From NCBI RefSeq assembly GCF_003112515.1, contig NZ_BEVZ01000005.1:248001-312000 (forward strand): a DNA stretch of 64,000 nt. The letters are read 5' to 3'. The translations under genes were made by a program, and so were the position numbers. Below the pieces are notes generated by a model. It searched no databases, was not told where the DNA came from, and saw only the letters and a program-made list of their open reading frames with translations. Positions 42,991 through 52,382 of this stretch are shown here, piece after piece; the stretch's first letter is position 1, and each line of letters begins with the position of its first letter. The DNA comes from Streptomyces fragilis (GTDB lineage Bacteria > Actinomycetota > Actinomycetes > Streptomycetales > Streptomycetaceae).

Positions 42991-44442
42991 GTGAGTTCGT
43001 CGTCGCAGACGGGGTGCGCGCGCCGGTCCGGCGCGGTCCGTGGCGCCGTGGTGTCGTTGCTGTCCGGCCTGCTCGCCGTCCAGGGCGCGGCCGTCGCGGT
43101 CGCCGCCACCGGTGAGGCGGGCGGTCCCACGACACCGCAGTGGAACGCGGGCGGGGCCTCGGCCGTCGCCGGCGACCTGCGCGCGTTCGGCACCGCGGTG
43201 ATCCACGGCGAGGACGGCGACCGGGAGGTCCCGGCCGGGCTGTTCGAGCTCTCCGTGGACGGCGGCGGGACCCTGCAGACCTACGGCGTCGACATCGAAC
43301 GCACCACCCAGCCCGGAGTCGTCTACCAGGAGAGCGACTGGCGGGGCACCTCGCTCGCGGGCAACCGCGACGCCGGGCGCATCGTCTGGGTCCTGCGGCA
43401 CTCCTACCCGCAGGTCGACGACCTCGCCGACCTCGCCGCGCGGGCCCGCGCGAAGGGGCTGACCGAACAGGACGCCGCGGCCGGCACGCAGGTCGCCGTC
43501 TGGCGCCTCTCCGACGGTGCCGACGTGACGGCCGCCGACCCGCAGGCCGAGCGGCTCGCCGACTACCTGGTGAAGCACGCCCGCACGCAGAAGGAGCCCC
43601 GCGCCTCCCTCCGGCTGGACCCGCCCGCGGCCGCCGGGCGGCCCGGCGGCCGAATAGGCCCGCTCACCGTCCGCACCGGAGCCGACGACGTGACGGTCCT
43701 CCCGCCCGCCGACAACAGCCCGGCGTGGATCACCGACAGGGACGGAGGAACCGTCGAGACGGTGGACGACGGCGAGAAGCTGTACGTCGACGTCCCGGCC
43801 GAGGCCGACGACGGAGCGGCGACGCTCACCGTCGAGGCCACCACCACCGTCCCGGTCGGACGGGCCCTCACCTCCGACAGCCGCAGCCAGACCCAGGTGG
43901 TCGCCGCCTCCAGCGAGACCACCGTGCGCGCCACCGCCACCGCTGCGTGGCGGCGCGGCGGCGCCGTGCCGGCCGTGTGGGGGCGCGAGCGCTGCGAGGC
44001 CGAGGGCTCCGACAAGGCGTCCGGGCTCGACGTCACCCTGCTCAACCGGGGCGACATGGACCTCGCCTACCGGGTGGCCGGCACCGACTACGTGCTGGCC
44101 CCGGGCGAGCGGCGCACGGTCTCCCAGCCGCTGGCCGAGGACCAGGCGTACACCGTCGGGGTGGAGGCGGCGGACGGCAGGACGCTGCGCCCGGTCGTCT
44201 TCGGCGGCGTCCTCGACTGCCTCACCGAGAGCGCCGCTGCGGCCGCCCTGCGGACGCAGACGGCGTCCGGGCCGCCCAGCCCGCTGCCCACCGCCCCGCT
44301 CCCGGCCGGCGAGGACCTCGCCACCACCGGCGGAGGCGGCGGCACCGAACTCTTCATCTCGATCGGCGCGGGCCTGCTCGTCGTCGGCGCCGCGGTCCTC
44401 AGCGTCGCCCGCCGTCCCCGCCAGGACGCCCACCCGGAGTGA
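42991..44442 (+). CDS. Sortase-anchored TQXA/thioester-domain surface protein lacking the thioester Cys
   Basis: A 483-residue cell-wall protein. Signal peptide to about residue 40 (GAVVSLLSGLLAVQGAAVAVAA). The thioester domain spans residues 55-200 and keeps the AAGTQVAVWRLSDG motif with Gln167. However, the partner segment reads LQTYGVDIE, with Gly99 (codon GGC) where family members have Cys (TYCID). An internal Cys-Gln thioester can therefore not form. A beta-sandwich middle domain follows, ending in LATTG (443-447), a hydrophobic stretch and RRPRQDAHPE, a sortase sorting signal. GTG 42991 has GGAGGGGAG upstream. Confidence 0.88.
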   Translation: MSSSSQTGCARRSGAVRGAVVSLLSGLLAVQGAAVAVAATGEAGGPTTPQWNAGGASAVAGDLRAFGTAVIHGEDGDREVPAGLFELSVDGGGTLQTYGVDIERTTQPGVVYQESDWRGTSLAGNRDAGRIVWVLRHSYPQVDDLADLAARARAKGLTEQDAAAGTQVAVWRLSDGADVTAADPQAERLADYLVKHARTQKEPRASLRLDPPAAAGRPGGRIGPLTVRTGADDVTVLPPADNSPAWITDRDGGTVETVDDGEKLYVDVPAEADDGAATLTVEATTTVPVGRALTSDSRSQTQVVAASSETTVRATATAAWRRGGAVPAVWGRERCEAEGSDKASGLDVTLLNRGDMDLAYRVAGTDYVLAPGERRTVSQPLAEDQAYTVGVEAADGRTLRPVVFGGVLDCLTESAAAAALRTQTASGPPSPLPTAPLPAGEDLATTGGGGGTELFISIGAGLLVVGAAVLSVARRPRQDAHPE

Positions 44443-44572
44443 CCGTCCGGCGACGTTCCGCGCGCACGCCGCACGGCGTCGCCCGGACGGGCCGTTTTCG
44501 TCCTGGGGTGGCGGTACGGCAAGATGGGGTGTATCTGCCCACCGCGAGTTTCAAGCTGCCGGACGGTTTCTC

Positions 44573-46237
<1,665 letters not shown>

Positions 46238-46244
46238 TCGACTC

Positions 46245-46670
46245 GTGCGCCACCTCTACCGCTGTCCCCTGCGCTGGAGCGACATGGACGCGTACGGACA
46301 CGTCAACAACGTCGTGTTCCTGCGCTACCTGGAGGAAGCCAGGGTGGACATGCTGTTCCACCCCGACCAGGACCATGCCTTCGCGCGGGGGACGGTGGTG
46401 GCGCGGCACGAGATCGACTACAAGCGGCAGCTGGTCCACCGGCACGCGCCGGTGGACGTCGAGGTGTGGGTGACGGAGGTCCGCGCGGCCTCCTTCACCC
46501 TCGCCTACGAGGTCAAGGACACCGGGTCCGGCGAGGAGCCGGACCTGGTGTACGCCAGGGCGTCGACGGTGATGGTGCCCTTCGACTTCGCGCTCCAGCG
46601 GCCGCGCCGGCTGACGGAGGGCGAGCGGTACTTCCTGCAGAAGTACCAGGACGACGAGGCCGCCGGCTGA
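46245..46670 (+). CDS. Hotdog-fold acyl-CoA thioesterase (4HBT)
   Basis: A 141-residue thioesterase-like protein. The signature WSDMDAYGHVNNVVFLRYLEEAR near residue 10 has the catalytic Asp and the conserved His-Val-Asn-Asn of the YbgC/FadM branch. Then comes VVARHEIDYKRQLVH and a C-terminal RRLTEGERYFLQKY. The acyl group is unknown, probably a fatty or aromatic acyl-CoA. GTG at 46245 lies 7 bp after ettA, and the stop overlaps the next ATG, so ettA, this gene and the following one form a unit. Confidence 0.9.
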   Translation: MRHLYRCPLRWSDMDAYGHVNNVVFLRYLEEARVDMLFHPDQDHAFARGTVVARHEIDYKRQLVHRHAPVDVEVWVTEVRAASFTLAYEVKDTGSGEEPDLVYARASTVMVPFDFALQRPRRLTEGERYFLQKYQDDEAAG

Positions 46671-47323
46671 TGACGAAGCTCCGGTTCGCCGACGAGGGCG
46701 AGGCCGCCGATCTGTGCGCCTTCCTCACCCGGCTGCTCCACTACGACCGCGCGGCGGCGGTAAGGCTCCAGGGCGCCGGTGAGGCGGTCGCCGTCTACGG
46801 CAGCCCCGCCTCCTTCGAGGTGCTCGCGGTGCGGGCGGTGCGGCTCGCCGAGCCGGCGGAGTCCCTGGACGTGACCGTCTCCGCGGGCGAACTGCTGGAG
46901 GCGGTGGACGAGGGCGCGGCCGCGGCCGTCGTCCCGGCCGCCGTCACCGGTCCGGCGTGGGCCGGGCTGCTGCCGCCGCGTGGCGGATGGCGCACCGAGA
47001 GCGCGCTCACGGGTGAGGAGTTGCGGGGGCTGGTCGCCGCCGCGGTGGCCGAGTTCCGCGCGCTGGTCGAGGAGATCCCCCCGCAGGAGCGCACCCGTTC
47101 CGCGCTGGACGGCACCGGACGCCGCATATGGTCCCGCACCGTGGACGGCACCGGTCTTCCCGTCCGGGCCGTCCATGCCGCGCAGTCCCTCGGGTTCCTG
47201 CGCCCCGGGCCCGGTCCGCAGATCCTGTCCTGCGGCTCCTGGCTGAGGCTGCGCACCCCCTACGGCTCCGTCGCCGTGCGCCGCGCCGGCCGGCTGGGCG
47301 GTCTGGGCGTCGGCGTTCTCTGA
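46670..47323 (+). CDS. Conserved actinobacterial hypothetical protein
   Basis: A 217-residue cytoplasmic protein without recognised domain. Features are FADEGEAADLCAFLTRLLHYDRAAAVRLQ at the start, a central GPAWAGLLPPRGGWR and FRALVEEIPPQERTRSALDGTGRRIWSR near residue 140. The second half ends RLRTPYGSVAVRRAG. No signal or membrane helix. The ATG overlaps the thioesterase stop by one base (TGATG). The fixed position behind ettA and the thioesterase, as I recall it in other streptomycetes, suggests a housekeeping role that remains undefined. Confidence 0.8.
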   Translation: MTKLRFADEGEAADLCAFLTRLLHYDRAAAVRLQGAGEAVAVYGSPASFEVLAVRAVRLAEPAESLDVTVSAGELLEAVDEGAAAAVVPAAVTGPAWAGLLPPRGGWRTESALTGEELRGLVAAAVAEFRALVEEIPPQERTRSALDGTGRRIWSRTVDGTGLPVRAVHAAQSLGFLRPGPGPQILSCGSWLRLRTPYGSVAVRRAGRLGGLGVGVL

Positions 47324-47439
47324 CCGGCCTCGGCTTACGACCGGCCTTGGGGCGATCGGTCTTGGGCTGACCGGTCTCGGCGTGACCGGCCTCGGCCCCG
47401 GGGTGACCGGCCGGCCGCCCTCCTTGGCGGAGGCGCCGG
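47324..47439. repeat. Degenerate TGACCGGCCTCGGC repeats between convergent genes
   Basis: Five to six imperfect copies of a 14-18-base unit (TGACCGGCCTCGGC, CGACCGGCCTTGGG, TGACCGGTCTCGGC and similar) fill the spacer. No simple terminator stem is seen apart from possible pairing between units. Confidence 0.65.
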
Positions 47440-47850
47440 TCAGTCCGTCTCGGCGGTGTTGACCATGGAGGCGGCCGCGTAGGTCAGGTAGCTCCAGAGC
47501 GTGTGCTCCTGCTCCTCGGTGAGGCCCAGGTCGTCGACGGCCGCGCGCATGTGCCGCAGCCAGGCGTCGTGCGCCGCGCGGTCCACCTTGAACGGGGCGT
47601 GCCGCATCCGCAGCCGGGGATGACCGCGCTGCTCGCTGTACGTGGTGGGACCGCCCCAGTACTGGATGAGGAAGAGCCGCAGCCGCTCCTCGGCCGGGCC
47701 CAGGTCCTCCTCCGGGTACATGGCCCGCAGTTCCGGGTCTTCGGCGACCCCCTCGTAGAAGCGGCGGACCAGGCGGGTGAAGGTCTCCTCACCGCCGACC
47801 TGTTCGTAGAAGGACTCCGTCTGCAGTGTGCCGCGCCGAATCTCTTTCAC
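47440..47850 (-). CDS. glbO: Truncated haemoglobin, group II (GlbO/TrHbO)
   Basis: A 136-residue globin of the two-over-two type, binding O2 or NO or acting in redox defence. [22 protein letters not shown] contains the distal Tyr at B10. [13 protein letters not shown]-like [15 protein letters not shown] follows. The stretch [28 protein letters not shown] carries the group-II Trp at G8-like position and the proximal His. GTG at 47850 gives [17 protein letters not shown]. It converges on the preceding conserved gene and stands alone. Confidence 0.94.
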   Translation of the reverse strand: MKEIRRGTLQTESFYEQVGGEETFTRLVRRFYEGVAEDPELRAMYPEEDLGPAEERLRLFLIQYWGGPTTYSEQRGHPRLRMRHAPFKVDRAAHDAWLRHMRAAVDDLGLTEEQEHTLWSYLTYAAASMVNTAETD

Positions 47851-47946
47851 CCCTCCATCGTCTCAGACGGCCGCACCCGGTCCTCAGGTCCTGTGGACAA
47901 AGGTCCGAAGGGCCCGGGGACCGGGTGCGGGTGGGTGTCCGGTCTT

Positions 47947-49704
47947 TCAGCCGCGGTGGACGGTGATGGTCGTCCAGGCGCCGACGTGGACGCGGTCGCC
48001 GTCCCGCAGGGGGACGGGGACGAACGGCTGGATCGGTTCCTCCGCGCCGTTCACCGTGGTGCCGTTGGTGGAGTTCTGGTCGATGACCGCCCAGGTCCCG
48101 TCGGCCTGCTGCACCAGCACCGCGTGCTGGTGCGAGACGCCCGGGTCCTCCGGCGGCACGGACAGGTCGATGTCGGGGGTGTCGCCGGTGGAGTGCCGGC
48201 GGCGCCCGATGGTGACCTGCGGACCGGTGAGGGTCAGGCTCTGCTCGGGGGAGTACGCGGGCAGGTTGAGCCCGGCGGCCTCCGGTCCGGAGCGCTGCAT
48301 CATCGCCATGAAGTACGCGCGGTCCGGTCCGACGGTCGCCGTCCAGGTCGCCTGCTGCGACGGACCGGGCTGCGGGTAGCCGTACGCCCCGCCGGGACCG
48401 CCGGGACCGCCGGGTCCCCCCGGACCGCCGGGGCCCTGACCGTGCGAGGGGCCGGCACCGGGCTGGCCCTGGCCGGGGGCGCCGGGCCACGGCGGGGGAC
48501 CGGGGTGGGTCGCGGGACCCGCGCCGGGACCGCCGAAGGCGGCGTCACGGCCGCCGGGACCGCCCTGGCCGCCGGGACCACCCTGGCCGCCGGCACCACC
48601 CTGAGGGCCACCGGGTGCACCCGGACCACCCGGGCCGAACGGGTTGCCGGAGCCGCCGGGACCGTCCGGGCCGCCGAAGGGGTGCGAAGGACCACCGGGG
48701 CCGCCGGAACCGCCGCCCGGGCCGCCCTGACCACCGGGACCGAACGGACCGCCTGGACCACCCGGGCCGCCGGGGCCACCAGGGCCGCCGGGACCGAACG
48801 GGTCGGCGAAGCCGCCCGGGCCGCCCGGACCGTTGCCGGGACCGCCGAAGCCGCCGCGCTCACCCTGACCACCGGGGCCACCGGGGCCACCGGGGCCAGG
48901 ACCGCCAGGACCGCCGGGTCCACCGGGACCTCCAGGGCCGCCGAAGCCGCCGGGACCGCCCGGACCACCACCCGGCCCACCAGGCCCCCCGTAACCACCA
49001 CGGTCACCCGGACCACCCGGACCGCCGGAACCGGTACCCGGACCCCCCGGACCGGCACCGGGACCACCCGGGCCAGGACCGCCGGAACCCCCGGGCCCCC
49101 CGTACCCGCCCGGCGCGCCGGGACCACCGGAACCGGGTCCCCCCGGACCCCCGGGCGGCGGCAGCGTCCAGTCGTCGCCCGCCGGGGCCCCGGGACCGCG
49201 CCCGGGTTCGTAGAAGGACGGCGGCGGCCCGCCCGCGCCCGGACGCCCCTGCTGGAAGGAGGCCGGCGCGCCCCCGGGCTCGCCGCCCAGCGGCTCGGCG
49301 GGACGGTTCAGCTGCGAGGGCCGCGAGGCCTGGTACTCCGACGGGTCGGGCTGGTACGCCCTCCCCCCGGGAGGCGGCGGCACCGGACCGCCGGGGCCGC
49401 CGGGACCGGGACCGCCGGGGCCCCCGCCCCCGCCGTACGACGGAGGCGGCGGCGTGTAGGAGGTCGCCGTGTTGGTGAGGAAGTTCCACCGGCACTCCTC
49501 GCAGAACGGCGCCACCCCCTCGCGGGGGGTGCGGCACTGCGGGCAGAGCTCCGGTGCGCGGCCCCCCTGGCCGCCCGGCGGCGGAAAACCGTATCCGCCG
49601 CCGGTCGGCGGAGGCGGCGGGGGCACGGTACCCGCCATGCGGTGACCGCAGACCTCGCACCAGTCGTCGGAACCCGACTGGTGTCCGTTCGGGCAGGTCG
49701 GCAT
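47947..49704 (-). CDS. FHA-domain protein with zinc ribbons and collagen-like region
   Basis: A 585-residue phospho-threonine reader. Two zinc ribbons lead (CPNGHQSGSDDWCEVCGH at 4-21 and CPQCRTPREGVAPFCEEC about residue 55). Then comes a Pro/Gly region and, from about 175 to 445, an almost pure GGPGGPGG collagen-like stretch. The last 100 residues are a complete FHA domain: VTIGRRRHS, GVSHQHAVL and DQNSTNGTTVNG carry the Gly-Arg, Ser-His and Asn residues that hold phospho-Thr. ATG at 49704 with AGGGGGAAG upstream. It is the last gene of the PknG cluster and a likely substrate or effector of that kinase. No ETTS-type GarA phosphorylation motif was noticed. Confidence 0.88.
   Translation of the reverse strand: MPTCPNGHQSGSDDWCEVCGHRMAGTVPPPPPPTGGGYGFPPPGGQGGRAPELCPQCRTPREGVAPFCEECRWNFLTNTATSYTPPPPSYGGGGGPGGPGPGGPGGPVPPPPGGRAYQPDPSEYQASRPSQLNRPAEPLGGEPGGAPASFQQGRPGAGGPPPSFYEPGRGPGAPAGDDWTLPPPGGPGGPGSGGPGAPGGYGGPGGSGGPGPGGPGAGPGGPGTGSGGPGGPGDRGGYGGPGGPGGGPGGPGGFGGPGGPGGPGGPGGPGPGGPGGPGGQGERGGFGGPGNGPGGPGGFADPFGPGGPGGPGGPGGPGGPFGPGGQGGPGGGSGGPGGPSHPFGGPDGPGGSGNPFGPGGPGAPGGPQGGAGGQGGPGGQGGPGGRDAAFGGPGAGPATHPGPPPWPGAPGQGQPGAGPSHGQGPGGPGGPGGPGGPGGAYGYPQPGPSQQATWTATVGPDRAYFMAMMQRSGPEAAGLNLPAYSPEQSLTLTGPQVTIGRRRHSTGDTPDIDLSVPPEDPGVSHQHAVLVQQADGTWAVIDQNSTNGTTVNGAEEPIQPFVPVPLRDGDRVHVGAWTTITVHRG
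48370..49180 (-). repeat. Gly-Gly-Pro-Gly coding repeat tract
   Basis: About 800 bp of near-continuous GGNCCNGGN triplet repeats encode a collagen-like stretch with interruptions such as FGGPGNGPGGPGGF. The GC content is extreme and assembly or length variation is likely. Confidence 0.85.
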
Positions 49705-49751
49705 GTCGGCGCTTCCCCCTCTCCCTCCCGGCCGCTCGGTGGCCGGCTCGC

Positions 49752-51131
49752 TCAACTCTCGTGCGGACGCCGCTTGACCCGGACGGTCTTGGTGGACCGG
49801 GTCTCCAGTGTCATCTCGTCGGCTTCCGCGACCTTCGTCTTCAGTCGCACAGTACCTGCCGCTTCGTCGACCACGTCCACCACCTTCGAAAGCAGTTTCG
49901 CCGTATCGGCGTTTCCCGACAGTCCGGCCAGCTGCACGGCCCGCCCGAGTTTGGCGGTCGCGGCGTCCGCGTCGCCCGCCTTGCGCGCCTCCAGTCCCTG
50001 CCGGATGGCCTCGGCCAGCTCGGCCTGTCCCGTGTAGTGCGCCACCTGCGGATCGATGGAGGTGGAGGCCGCCAGGTCGTCGGTCCACACCGCCCGTACC
50101 AGGCCCTGCGCGCCCAGGCTGTCCGCGCCCCCGTCGGGGCGCGGCACGACCAGCGAGACGCGGGCGGCCAGCATCTCCCGGCCGATTCCGGCGGGCGGCA
50201 CCTCCACACAGACGTGGTAGTCCCGTGACTCGTCGCCCCATGACCCGGTCGGATAGTCCCCGGCCCGCGGTCCGGCCTCGCTGCGACGGTCCGTCAGGTC
50301 CTCGACCGAGGGCGCGACCTGCTTGACGAAGCGCAGCCGCGCGCCCGCCGGGGTCCACAGGCGCAGCGCGACGTCGGCGACGCCCTTGCCCATCGCCGTC
50401 TCCATGACCGAGGTGAAGTCGGCCGCCAGGTTCTGCGGGTCGGCGACGATGTCGGCGGTGCCCAGCAGCGCGGAGGCGATCGCGGTCACCTCCTTGACCT
50501 CCCAGTCGGTGCCTACGCCCCGCGCGTCACAGGTGAACCGCCCGGCGCAGTGCTCCAGCGCGGACGTCAGCGCCTCGGGGGTCTCGTGCTCGTTGCGGCC
50601 GTCGGTGAGCAGGATGCCGTGCCGGATCGTCACGTCGGCGGTCGACAGCAGGTGGTCCGCCAGTCGCAGCCAGGTGCCGATGGCGGTGCCGCCGCCCGCG
50701 GTGAGCCGGCGCAGCGCCTGCTTGGCCTGCTCACGGGTGTCCGGTCCGGCGACGGCGAGCCGCCCCTCGCCCGGGTAGATCTCCCGGGCGACGTGGGTGC
50801 CGCCGACCACCGCGAACCGCACCCCGTCGCGGAGCGTGTCCACGGCGGCGGCGGTGGCCTCCCGGGCGCCGCGCATCTTGGCCGGCGGGTAGTCCATCGA
50901 GCCGGAGCAGTCCACCATGATCACCACGGCGGCGTCCGGAGCCCGGTCCCCACCGCCCCGCTCCCCGTGACCCCCGTGACCGCCGGCGAAGGCGGGGCCC
51001 TTGAGGGTTCCCCCGCCGCTCGCCGTGACGGTCACCACCGCGTTGACCTCGCCGGCCCCCTCCGGCAGGTACTCGTTCTGGTAGACGTCCACGGAGAACC
51101 GCGGCACGTCCGGTTTCGAGAGAATCGCCAT
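49752..51131 (-). CDS. VWA-domain protein of the PknG cluster
   Basis: A 459-residue cytoplasmic protein. After an N-terminal beta domain (FSVDVYQNEYLPEGAGEVNAVVTV) comes a von Willebrand A domain with the metal-site motif VDCSGSMD (DxSxS, about residue 72), a Thr in TAGGGTAIG and TDGRNEHE as the third metal loop. The C-terminal half has beta-rich and helical parts (AEAIRQGLEARKAGDADAATAKLGRAVQLA resembles a helical repeat). Such proteins bind partner proteins through a magnesium ion. The gene lies between PP2C and FHA genes with 47-49-bp gaps, so it is cotranscribed and probably a scaffold. I know no defined role. Confidence 0.85.
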   Translation of the reverse strand: MAILSKPDVPRFSVDVYQNEYLPEGAGEVNAVVTVTASGGGTLKGPAFAGGHGGHGERGGGDRAPDAAVVIMVDCSGSMDYPPAKMRGAREATAAAVDTLRDGVRFAVVGGTHVAREIYPGEGRLAVAGPDTREQAKQALRRLTAGGGTAIGTWLRLADHLLSTADVTIRHGILLTDGRNEHETPEALTSALEHCAGRFTCDARGVGTDWEVKEVTAIASALLGTADIVADPQNLAADFTSVMETAMGKGVADVALRLWTPAGARLRFVKQVAPSVEDLTDRRSEAGPRAGDYPTGSWGDESRDYHVCVEVPPAGIGREMLAARVSLVVPRPDGGADSLGAQGLVRAVWTDDLAASTSIDPQVAHYTGQAELAEAIRQGLEARKAGDADAATAKLGRAVQLAGLSGNADTAKLLSKVVDVVDEAAGTVRLKTKVAEADEMTLETRSTKTVRVKRRPHES

Positions 51132-51180
51132 GCGTACTTCGCCCCCTCGCGCGCCCGCGGCTCCCTCGGCCAGGCACGCC

Positions 51181-52371
51181 TCAGCCGGATCCTGCCCCCT
51201 TGGCGGGACCGGGGAACGGCACCACCGCCACTGTTACGTTGTCGTGGCCCCCTCCGTCCAGGGCGTGACCGACCAGGACGCGGGCGCTGTGCAGCGGGCG
51301 GGTCGCGGCGTCGGCGGGGAGCACCTCGGCCATCTGCTCGGCGGCCTCGGCGTAGTTCCACAGGCCGTCCGTGCAGACCACCACCACACCGGGCCGGTCC
51401 GGCTTGAACGAGACGGTGTGCGGGTCGAGTTCGTAGGAGTCGGCGCCCAGCCAGCCGGTGATCGCGTGGGCGCGCTCGTCGGCGTACGCCTGCGCCTCGC
51501 TCATCAGCCCGGCCGCCACCATCTGTGCGGCCCAGGAGTCGTCCTCGGTGAGCCGGGCCGGGGCCGAGCGGTCGTCGGGCACCCAGTAGGCCCGGCTGTC
51601 GCCGACCCAGCCGACCACCAGCAGGCCGTCGGCGACGACCGTGGAGACCAGGGTGCAGGCCGGGGCGTTCTGCTGGACCGCGTGCTCGCGGGCCTCGGCC
51701 GGCTCGCCGGCCAGCGCGTCGACCGCGCGGGCGGCGGCCAGGATGGCCTCGTGCATCGCGGTCTGCGGGTGGGTGCCGCGGGGCAGCGCCTCGCACAGCG
51801 TGTCGGCGGCGGTGCGGGAGGCGGCGGCGGAGGCCTCGTCGGGCCGGGTGGCCGAGGAGACGCCGTCGCAGACCACGGCCACCGAGGCCGGGGTGCCGTC
51901 CGGCAGGGTGGCGACGGCCAGGGCGAACGCGTCCTCGTTGCGGTGGTGGCGCAGCCCGCGGTCGCTGACCGCGGCGACCGGCCCGGACTCCTGTTCCATG
52001 TGGTCCCGTTCGCGCGGCTGGGCGTGGCCGCAGTTCTCGCAGTATCCGTCCCCGTCGACCCGGCCGGCCCGGCAGGCCACGCACGCCTGCCCGCCGGGGG
52101 CGGCGGCCCCCGCCTCCCGCGGGTCCGCGGAGCGCGGCGCGGGAGGCTGCAGGGTGAAGCTGTCGGTCCCGGGATCGGCGGCGGGCGGCGGGACGGCGGA
52201 CGGTGCGGACGGCGTGTCGTCGCGCGTCTGCAGGGCGACCGTCGGCGTGTCGGCGGCCGGGGCCGCCGCCGCGGACAGGTCCAGGCCGCAGGCGCCGCAG
52301 AAGAGGTCGGCCGGCTCCACCGGCTCGGTGCAGCCCGGGCAGACGGACAGACGGTGCTGGTCGGCAGTCAT
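51181..52371 (-). CDS. PP2C-family Ser/Thr phosphatase with zinc ribbons
   Basis: A 396-residue metal-dependent phosphatase. Two zinc ribbons at the N-terminus (CPGCTEPVEPADLFCGACG at 11-29, CVACRAGRVDGDGYCENCGH near 95) flank a Pro/Ala linker. The catalytic domain from residue about 130 has every PP2C metal motif: SDRGLRHHRNEDAF, VVCDGVSSA, GWVGDSRAYWV, VVCTDGLWNYAE and GGHDNVTVAVV. ATG at 52371 is 11 bp after the kinase stop; a GTG at 52392 is possible. Placed directly behind the PknG-like kinase, it should reverse that phosphorylation. Confidence 0.92.
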   Translation of the reverse strand: MTADQHRLSVCPGCTEPVEPADLFCGACGLDLSAAAAPAADTPTVALQTRDDTPSAPSAVPPPAADPGTDSFTLQPPAPRSADPREAGAAAPGGQACVACRAGRVDGDGYCENCGHAQPRERDHMEQESGPVAAVSDRGLRHHRNEDAFALAVATLPDGTPASVAVVCDGVSSATRPDEASAAASRTAADTLCEALPRGTHPQTAMHEAILAAARAVDALAGEPAEAREHAVQQNAPACTLVSTVVADGLLVVGWVGDSRAYWVPDDRSAPARLTEDDSWAAQMVAAGLMSEAQAYADERAHAITGWLGADSYELDPHTVSFKPDRPGVVVVCTDGLWNYAEAAEQMAEVLPADAATRPLHSARVLVGHALDGGGHDNVTVAVVPFPGPAKGAGSG

Positions 52372-52382
52372 CGGAGGCACCA

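Noticed and set aside
47503-50037. An 844-codon plus-strand frame opposite the FHA gene
   Set aside because: It is the complement of the Gly-Pro repeat and flanking genes; composition is random Arg/Gly/Thr.
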